Shown: one piece after another, positions 23,924 to 29,021 of the stretch
Layout: every line of letters begins with the position of its first letter
Numbering within the stretch: position 1 is the first letter of the stretch
NCBI GenBank assembly: GCA_934504065.1
Contig: CAKSVQ010000016.1
Span: 1-29,021, forward strand
Source of the DNA: an uncultured Dysosmobacter sp.
Lineage (GTDB): Bacteria; Bacillota; Clostridia; Oscillospirales; Oscillospiraceae
DNA: 29,021 nucleotides
Direction: 5' to 3'
The notes under the pieces: generated by a model
What the model was told of the DNA's origin: nothing
Databases searched by the model: none
What the model saw: the letters and a program-made list of their open reading frames with translations, nothing else
Program-made: the position numbers and the translations under genes

Positions 23924-24604
23924 ATGATCTATTTACTGGAAGATGACGACAGCATCCGGGATCTGGTGCTGTATACCCTGCAAAGCCAGCACATGGAGGC
24001 ACAGGGCTTTCCTGTGCCCTCCGCTTTCTGGCAGGGGGTGGAGCAGCGTGTGCCGGATCTGGTGCTGCTGGATGTGATGCTGCCGGAGGAGGACGGTGTA
24101 AGCGTGCTGAAAAAGCTGCGCGCCGCCGCGCCGACGCGGCGGGTCCCGGTGATGATGCTTACCGCCAGAGGCACGGAGTATGACAAGGTGCTGGGACTGG
24201 ATGCCGGGGCGGACGATTATCTGTCAAAGCCCTTCGGCATGATGGAGCTTCTGGCCCGCATCCGGGCGCTGCTGCGCCGGACGCAGCCGGAGGAGGACAG
24301 CCTTTGCTGCGGTGTGCTGTGCGTGAACGAGGGCAGCCACACCGTCACCGTCAGCGGGCGGGAGGTGGCGCTGACCCAAAAGGAATTTGAAATGCTATGT
24401 CTGCTGCTGAAAAACAGGGGGCAGGTGCTTTCCCGGGAAAAGCTCATTGAACAGGTGTGGGGCTATGCCTTCACCGGGGAGAGCCGCACGGTGGACGTGC
24501 ATGTGCGCACGCTGCGGCAGAAGCTGGGCGAGGCCGGGGCATATTTGGAGACCGTCCGGGGCTACGGCTATAAGATCAGCCGGGAAGCGGGGCAGACGCC
24601 GTGA
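23924..24604 (+). CDS. phoP: Response regulator PhoP/PhoB (OmpR family)
   Basis: A 226-residue regulator that should activate phosphate-starvation genes once phosphorylated. Receiver domain at about 1-120, with acidic residues EDDD near the N-terminus, phosphoacceptor D50 in LLDVMLPEEDG and conserved lysine in YLSKPFG. A winged-helix domain follows at about 130-222, with LTQKEFEMLCLLLKN and the recognition region SRTVDVHVRTLRQKLG, ending in RGYGYKI. The upstream part of the open frame belongs to the HD gene read out of frame; ATG 23924 is the family start, although its ribosome site is weak (GGGGGCGG). It overlaps phoR by GTGA. Phosphate control is inferred from the operon. Confidence 0.94.
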   Translation: MIYLLEDDDSIRDLVLYTLQSQHMEAQGFPVPSAFWQGVEQRVPDLVLLDVMLPEEDGVSVLKKLRAAAPTRRVPVMMLTARGTEYDKVLGLDAGADDYLSKPFGMMELLARIRALLRRTQPEEDSLCCGVLCVNEGSHTVTVSGREVALTQKEFEMLCLLLKNRGQVLSREKLIEQVWGYAFTGESRTVDVHVRTLRQKLGEAGAYLETVRGYGYKISREAGQTP

Positions 24605-26250
24605 CCAGAAAGATCTTCCGCGCCATTCTCACGGTCACGCTGACGGCGCTGCTGGCCAGCCTTGTGTTGACGGTGGGCGTGCTGCACGGATATTTTCAGG
24701 ATCGGGTGATGCGGGAGCTTTCCCGCTGCACGGCGTACATCGCGCTGGGTGTGGAGCATGAAGGGATCGCGTATCTGGAAAACGGCTTTCCCGGCGACTG
24801 CAGGGTGACGTGGGTGGCCGCCGACGGCAGCGTTCTCTGGGAGAGTCAGGGAACCTCCGATATGGAAAACCACAGCAGCCGCCCGGAGATACAGGACGCG
24901 CTGGCAAGCGGCGAGGGCCGCGCCGCCCGCTATTCCGATACGCTGGCCCAGAAGACGCTTTACTATGCCCTGCGCCTTTCCGACGGCACGGTGCTGCGGG
25001 CGGCGGACACCGGATATTCCGTGTGGCTGCTGGTGCTGCAGGCCATGCAGCCGATGATGCTGGTGATGGCTGCGGCATTTTGTCTTGCGCTGTGGCTGGC
25101 GGGGCGGCTTTCCCGGCAGCTGGTGGCACCCATCAACGCCGTGGATGTGAACGACCCCGGCGAGGAGCTTGCCTATGAAGAGCTTGCCCCGCTGGTGGGC
25201 AAGCTGCGCAGCCAGAAGCGGCAGATCAGCCGCCAGATGGAGGACCTGCGCCGCAGCCGGAAGGAATTTTCCGCCATCACCGCCAACATGAGCGAGGGGC
25301 TGCTGGTCATCGACCGGGAGGCTCGGGTACTTACCTGCAATGCCGCCGCGCTGCGGCTGCTGCACGCGAAAGCTCCCAGTGATGGGGCAAGCGTGTTGGA
25401 GCTGAACCGGGAAGCGGGATTCCGCCGCTGTGTGGAGCAGGCACTTTCCGGCCAGAGGGCCGAGGCCCTTTTAGAGCGGGAGGACGTGTGCTGCTCACTG
25501 CTGGCAAATCCGGTGGAGCAGGACGGCGCCGTGACCGGAGCGGTGGTGCTGGCAATGGATGTGACGGAAAAGGAACAGCGGGAGGCCCTGCGGCGGGAAT
25601 TTACCGCCAATGTGTCCCATGAGTTGAAAACGCCGCTGACCGCCATCCTCGGCACAGCGGAGATCATGGAAAACGGTCTGGTACAGCCGGAGGATATGCC
25701 CCGTTTTGCGGGCAGCATCCATAAGGAGACCCAGCGGCTGATCCGGATGGTCAACGACATCATCAAGCTCTCCCGTCTGGACGAGGGCAGCGTGGTCCAG
25801 TGGGAGACGGTCTCCCTCCGTGCCGCGGCGGAGAGCGCAGTGGAGCGGCTGCGCCTTGCGGCGCAGCAAAAAGAGGTGCACCTCACGCTGGAGGGCGACT
25901 GTGCCCCGGTGCAGGCCGTGCGGCAGATCGTGGAGGAAATGGTCTATAACCTCTGCGATAACGCCATTGCCTATAACCGCCCCGGCGGCAGTGTGCGCAT
26001 CACCCTTTCTTCCACCCCGGCAGGGCAGTGCCTTGCGGTGGCGGATACCGGAGTGGGCATTCCCCCGGAGCTGCAAGCCCGGGTGTTTGAACGGTTTTAC
26101 CGTGTGGATAAAAGCCACTCCGGCCCTGGAACGGGGTTGGGGCTGTCCATCGTCAAGCACGGCGCGGCCTATCTTGGCGCGTCGGTCATGCTGGAAAGTC
26201 AGGCGGGAACGGGCAGCACCTTCACGCTGCTGTTTCCCGATGTCAGGTAA
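24601..26250 (+). CDS. phoR: Sensor histidine kinase PhoR
   Basis: A 549-residue membrane kinase, partner of the preceding regulator. Seen: first membrane span at about 8-30, an extracytoplasmic sensor region (about 31-138), second span at about 140-165, a linker with coiled-coil character, a PAS-type domain at about 220-320, H340 in ANVSHELKTPLTAILG, the N box MVYNLCDNAIAYN near 442-454, DTGVGIP, and GTGLGLSIVKHG. The start is GTG 24601, which overlaps the phoP stop (GTGA), so translation is coupled. Length is near the usual 580. The Pst-PhoU context supports phosphate sensing through contact with the transporter. Confidence 0.94.
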   Translation: MTRKIFRAILTVTLTALLASLVLTVGVLHGYFQDRVMRELSRCTAYIALGVEHEGIAYLENGFPGDCRVTWVAADGSVLWESQGTSDMENHSSRPEIQDALASGEGRAARYSDTLAQKTLYYALRLSDGTVLRAADTGYSVWLLVLQAMQPMMLVMAAAFCLALWLAGRLSRQLVAPINAVDVNDPGEELAYEELAPLVGKLRSQKRQISRQMEDLRRSRKEFSAITANMSEGLLVIDREARVLTCNAAALRLLHAKAPSDGASVLELNREAGFRRCVEQALSGQRAEALLEREDVCCSLLANPVEQDGAVTGAVVLAMDVTEKEQREALRREFTANVSHELKTPLTAILGTAEIMENGLVQPEDMPRFAGSIHKETQRLIRMVNDIIKLSRLDEGSVVQWETVSLRAAAESAVERLRLAAQQKEVHLTLEGDCAPVQAVRQIVEEMVYNLCDNAIAYNRPGGSVRITLSSTPAGQCLAVADTGVGIPPELQARVFERFYRVDKSHSGPGTGLGLSIVKHGAAYLGASVMLESQAGTGSTFTLLFPDVR

Positions 26251-26256
26251 TATCAC

Positions 26257-26295
26257 GCTCCGTCCTCCGCAGGCAGTGCCTGCGGAGGGCGGAGC
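26257..26295 (+). terminator. GC-rich hairpin after phoR
   Basis: A 17-bp stem with one G-T pair (26257-26273 with 26279-26295) and a five-base loop lies six bases after the phoR stop. It is very stable but lacks a T run, so it may be an inefficient terminator or an mRNA 3' end protector of the phosphate operon. Confidence 0.6.
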
Positions 26296-26356
26296 GGTTG
26301 TGCAGCGGTAAGATACTCGGGCAAGTCATAAAACTAAAACATATCGGGGAGATGGG

Positions 26357-26384
26357 TTGACTATCTCGGAGGATATGGTACAAT
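26357..26384 (+). promoter_or_regulatory. Promoter of the acetyltransferase gene
   Basis: TTGACT (26357-26362) and TACAAT (26379-26384) differ from consensus by one base each and are 16 bases apart. This is the best constitutive-type promoter in the window. It predicts a leader of about 80 bases before ATG 26471. Confidence 0.65.
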
Positions 26385-26470
26385 ATCAACTAACAACTAT
26401 ATAATAAAAGAACCGTCGATGCGCATTGCATAGAAGGGCTTTTAAGTATTTTTACTGTGAGGGTAGCGAT

Positions 26471-26992
26471 ATGAAGAAAGCCGCTTCTATTTTTTTACGC
26501 ACAGATATTTATCCGGAGGATGTTGCACGTTTGATCCGGTGGATGGAGAAACCGAATATCACCCGGTATCTGAATGAGGAGTCCGGCGTGGCCTCTTCGC
26601 TGCGGCGGCTTTTAGACAAGGTGCCAGCCCCCATGCTGACATATCACTTTAACCGTATGGGGCTTTTTTTCCTGATCTGCCGCACAGATGGAGAGGCGAT
26701 CGGGTTTATCAAATTACGTGAAAGGCCGCAGTCTGGACATTTCGAGATCGTTTACGCCATCGGGGAGGAAACTCTTTGGGGGCGGGGATATGGCGCGCAG
26801 GCCATCCGCTCCGCGCTGGATACGGCCTTTTGTCAATGGCGTGCCCGGCAGGTGGTGGCAAAGATCTATCCGGAGAATCTGCGGTCGGTCTGTCTGGTAA
26901 CGGCCTGCGGCTTCCGCCGCTGCGGCAAAACAGAGCAGTTGCTGCATTTTTCCATGACGATGGAGGGATATTTGAAAAGCCGCGGCCTGTAA
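26471..26992 (+). CDS. GNAT-family N-acetyltransferase
   Basis: A 173-residue cytoplasmic acetyltransferase using acetyl-CoA. Seen: an N-terminal segment starting KKAASIFLRTDIYPEDV, a beta strand IGFIKLRERP near 77-86, the acetyl-CoA loop EETLWGRGYGAQAIRSAL near 98-115, and the C-terminal IYPENLRSVCLVTACGFRRCG near 134-154, the standard GNAT pattern. The frame opens at 26426, but ATG 26471 carries GAGGG before it and fits the fold start. It stands alone between the phosphate operon and the lysine riboswitch, under its own promoter. The acceptor could be a small amine, antibiotic or protein N-terminus; it cannot be told from the sequence. Confidence 0.88.
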   Translation: MKKAASIFLRTDIYPEDVARLIRWMEKPNITRYLNEESGVASSLRRLLDKVPAPMLTYHFNRMGLFFLICRTDGEAIGFIKLRERPQSGHFEIVYAIGEETLWGRGYGAQAIRSALDTAFCQWRARQVVAKIYPENLRSVCLVTACGFRRCGKTEQLLHFSMTMEGYLKSRGL

Positions 26993-26995
26993 GAT

Positions 26996-27039
26996 TTTGC
27001 GTCTTTGCTAAAAACTGCGCAAAGCTCCGGACTTTTTTT
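26996..27039 (+). terminator. Weak terminator-like hairpin after the acetyltransferase
   Basis: TTTGCG (26996-27001) can pair with CGCAAA (27018-27023), or CTTTGC with GCAAAG, and a run of seven T follows at 27033-27039. The eight-base gap between stem and T run makes this a weak call. Confidence 0.35.
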
Positions 27040-27078
27040 GTTTCAATCGTTTAAAATGCTTCGGACGCGCAAAAATAG

Positions 27079-27106
27079 TTGCCACCGATGGAAAAAGTGC
27101 TATTGT
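27079..27106 (+). promoter_or_regulatory. Candidate promoter of the lysine-riboswitch transcript
   Basis: TTGCCA (27079-27084) and TATTGT (27101-27106) are 16 bases apart and would start transcription near 27113, about ten bases before the riboswitch P1 helix. Position supports it more than match quality. Confidence 0.45.
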
Positions 27107-27121
27107 AAAAATGAATTGAAC

Positions 27122-27285
27122 GAGGATAGAGGCGCGGCGCGCAAGAGTACTCTGGCAAGCGGACAGGTATCCGACAGAGGAAAGGGCAAGCCGCCGAAGG
27201 GTCGCCGCTGTACCTGCGGGGGCGATCACCTGGGCCGTCGGAGAATATCCGCCGGACTGTCACAGCTGTGGAGCGCTATCAGACC
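27122..27285 (+). ncRNA. Lysine riboswitch (L box) aptamer
   Basis: A cis-acting RNA that binds L-lysine and turns off the downstream genes. Conserved L-box blocks appear in the right order: GATAGAGGCGCG (27125-27136), AAGAGTA (27143-27149), GGGCAAGCCGCCGAAGG (about 27184-27200), and the 3' segment GGACTGTCAC...GTGGAGCGCTATC (27254-27280). GATAG (27125-27129) pairs with CTATC (27276-27280) to close helix P1. These match the well-known Bacillus lysC leader element by element, which I recognise by recall, not by a covariance search. The downstream genes, an NhaC-type transporter remnant and an M20 hydrolase, fit lysine uptake or metabolism. Confidence 0.9.
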
Positions 27286-27317
27286 GCCGGAACGGCCCGT
27301 GCCGGGTCCGGTCTCCT

Positions 27318-27351
27318 GCTATGATCTCCACATGGGATCATAGCTTTTTTT
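27318..27351 (+). terminator. Riboswitch-controlled terminator
   Basis: Nine perfect base pairs GCTATGATC (27318-27326) / GATCATAGC (27336-27344) are followed by seven T. ATAGC in the right arm can alternatively pair with GCTAT at 27275-27279, the 3' side of aptamer helix P1, which would make the antiterminator. Lysine binding locks P1 and so should free this terminator. A separate stem AGACCG (27281-27286) / CGGTCT (27309-27314) lies between. Confidence 0.88.
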
Positions 27352-27383
27352 GTTATCCTTTTTCAATTTGAACAGGAGAAAGG

Positions 27384-28576
27384 GTGAACAAAATGGAAGA
27401 AAAAAGAATTGTAAAGCCATGGCAGGCGGCACTGATGCTGCTGGTTGGCGTGTGGATGGCCAGCGGCACCGTCCCTGTGATGATCTATTACGGCATGAAG
27501 GTGCTGACCCCGGGGCTGTTTTTACCTGTGGTGTGCATCCTCTGCACGCTGATGTCCACCAGGCGGGCACCTTCTGGGGCACGCTTGCCACGGTGGGTGT
27601 GGCCTGCATGGGCGTGGCGCAGGGGCTGGGTGTGCCGCTGCCTGCCGCCGCCGGAGCGGTGTGCACCGGGGCCTTTTTCGGCGACAAGATCTCGCCGCTG
27701 TCGGATTCCCCGGTCATCACCGCCACGGTCTGCGACGTGCCGCTGATGGAGGGCATCCGCCACGCGCTGATCTCCACGGGCCCGGCATACCTCCTTTCGC
27801 TGGTGTTCTTCTTTGTCTACGGCTTGCGCTACGCAGGCGGCACTGTGGGCGGGCAGGTGTATGAGGATATTCTGGCCTCTGTTTCCGCCGCATTTATGCT
27901 CAGTCCTGTGCTGCTGCTTCCCGTGGCGGTGGTCGTGGTGCTGATTTTGATGAAAAAGCCCACCATTCCCACCTTTGTGGCTGGCATTGCCGTGGGCGCG
28001 GTGATGGCCATGGTCTGTCAGGGCGTGAGCCTGCACGACATTCTCGCCACCATGTACTCCGGTTATTCCGTGGACTCCGGCTCGGAGGTGGTGGATTCTA
28101 TGCTCAACCGCGGCGGTTTCACCTCCATGCTCTCCACCATCGGGCTGCTGATCGCTGCGGGCATCTTCGGCGCGCCGCTGCGCACTGCCGGAGTGGTGGA
28201 TGTGCTGCTGAGCTTTGTCCGCCGGGTGGCCAGGTCTTCCCGCTCCATGTCGCTGGGGGTGCTGCTGCTCCATGCGGTGTTTTTTACCATCACGGGTGCA
28301 TATTACGTCTCTTACCCCGTGGTGGGCGGCATGGTGAAGGACCTCTATCCTGAATACGGCCTTGACCGCAAGAACCTGATGCGTACCCTGCTGGACACCG
28401 GAACGGGGCTTGCGCCCATGGTTTCGTGATCCACCACGGGATCCCATACTGCCACCACGCTGGGAGTTGCCAATCTGGCCTTTTTGCCCTATGCGCCCAT
28501 GCTGTGGCTTTCCATTGTGTTTTCCGTGATTTACGCCGTGACCGGGCTGGGTACGGCAAAGGCAAAGGAGGATTGA
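27384..28576 (+). pseudogene. nhaC: NhaC-family transporter (predicted lysine transporter), multiply disrupted
   Basis: NhaC-family antiporters behind L boxes are predicted lysine transporters in Firmicutes. This copy has three defects. First, after the N-terminal KPWQAALMLLVGV the protein jumps to WMASGTVPVMIYYG at residue 24; family members have about 60-75 more residues there, so an in-frame deletion removed the first helices. Second, at 27558-27560 the frame shifts by one base: upstream CILCTLMST continues in the next frame as QAGTFWGTLATVGVACMG, and adding one base restores the family length exactly. Third, a TGA at 28427-28429 lies between APMVS and STTGSHTATTLGVANL, where a tryptophan (TGG) is expected. 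The frame then stays open to 28576. TGA is a normal stop here, so recoding is unlikely. Start GTG 27384 has AGGAG upstream; ATG 27393 is possible. Confidence 0.87.
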
Positions 28577-28579
28577 ACT

Positions 28580-29021
28580 ATGGAACGTATTTTGCAGCGC
28601 TGGTACGATATGATCTTCATCCGTTCTGTCAACGGCCATGAGGTCAACATGGCAGACTATGTGGCCAATGCCCTGCGGGAGCTGGGCATGGACCCGCATT
28701 ACAGCTATTTTGAAGAGGACATCACCCGCCAGCGTCCCTCGGTCTGGGCCACGCTGGACAGCGGCCGCCCCGGAAAGACGGTGCTTCTCATCGGTCACCT
28801 CGACACGGTGGATGTGTCTGACCGCTGGGATACCGACCCCTTTGTTCCTACGCAGATCGACGGAAAGGTCTATGGTCGGGGGGCCATGGACATGAAGGGC
28901 GGCCTTGCCGCCATTTTAGAGACCCTGACCTACTATGCCGCGCACCGCGACGAGATCAGCTGCAAGATCCTCGCCTGCTTCGTCGCCGACGAGGAGGGAC
29001 TGAGCAAGGGCACCTATCAGC
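28580..29021 (+). CDS. M20-family metallopeptidase/deacylase (ArgE/DapE type), 3' end outside window
   Basis: The 147 visible residues are the N-terminal part of a zinc-dependent amidohydrolase, a family of about 370-450 residues that cleaves N-acyl amino acids or short peptides. Seen: LLIGHLDTVDV with metal ligand H73 and D75, GRGAMDMKGG with bridging D104, and VADEEG with the catalytic glutamate pair E138-E139. ATG 28580 has AAAGGAGG upstream and lies three bases after the transporter pseudogene stop, so both belong to the lysine-riboswitch transcript. This context suggests release or processing of lysine or a related acylated intermediate, such as in the DapE or lysine-argininosuccinate type pathways, but the substrate is inferred only. 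Confidence 0.92.
   Translation, partial: MERILQRWYDMIFIRSVNGHEVNMADYVANALRELGMDPHYSYFEEDITRQRPSVWATLDSGRPGKTVLLIGHLDTVDVSDRWDTDPFVPTQIDGKVYGRGAMDMKGGLAAILETLTYYAAHRDEISCKILACFVADEEGLSKGTYQ

Noticed and set aside
28427..28429. UGA read as tryptophan by an alternative genetic code
   Set aside because: Many intact genes in the window end in TGA, several overlapping the next ATG, so TGA is a normal stop here.

Overview
The window looks like a chromosomal segment from a moderately GC-rich, Gram-positive gut-type Clostridia bacterium, with an Oscillospiraceae-like relative as my best guess. The reasons are the strong AGGAGG-type ribosome binding sites, lipoprotein signal peptides, a BspA-type leucine-rich-repeat surface protein, a Gram-positive pst-phoU-phoPR cluster, and an L-box (lysine) riboswitch in front of an NhaC-type transporter. 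I see no tRNA, rRNA, CRISPR array, insertion sequence or phage gene.

Region 1 (1-3335, minus strand, visibly more AT-rich than the rest) is the end of a surface-glycan locus. It runs aminotransferase, then phosphoglycosyl transferase, then nucleotide-sugar 4,6-dehydratase, the enzyme set used to make and load a bacillosamine-type diamino sugar. The phosphoglycosyl transferase is broken: it stops right after the conserved LSIVG segment. The dehydratase runs off the left edge.

Region 2 (3662-14530, plus strand) is a tightly packed five-gene operon with gaps or overlaps of 1-25 bases. It encodes a hybrid histidine kinase, a 1522-residue secreted BspA-type repeat protein, a MoxR AAA+ ATPase, a DUF58 protein and a multi-membrane-span transglutaminase-fold protein whose catalytic cysteine position is alanine. 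It ends in a perfect 19-bp terminator hairpin. This is the most interesting unit as a possible undescribed envelope system.

Region 3 (14555-18924) holds a ribokinase and a BMP-family nucleoside/sugar-binding lipoprotein on the minus strand. Divergent from them is a plus-strand operon of a GntR/UTRA regulator, a small dimeric alpha-beta-barrel protein and a short-chain dehydrogenase. The divergent intergenic region carries a 13-bp inverted repeat that is a good operator candidate.

Region 4 (18930-26295, plus strand) is a complete phosphate-starvation module: pstS, pstC, pstA, pstB, phoU, an inserted HD-domain phosphohydrolase, phoP and phoR. A Pho-box-like repeat precedes pstS and a long hairpin separates pstS from pstC.

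Region 5 (26357-29021, plus strand) has a GNAT acetyltransferase under its own promoter. It is followed by a lysine riboswitch with its terminator, an NhaC-family transporter pseudogene with three separate lesions, and the start of an M20 peptidase/deacylase. The peptidase is now the only apparently intact gene in view downstream of the riboswitch.
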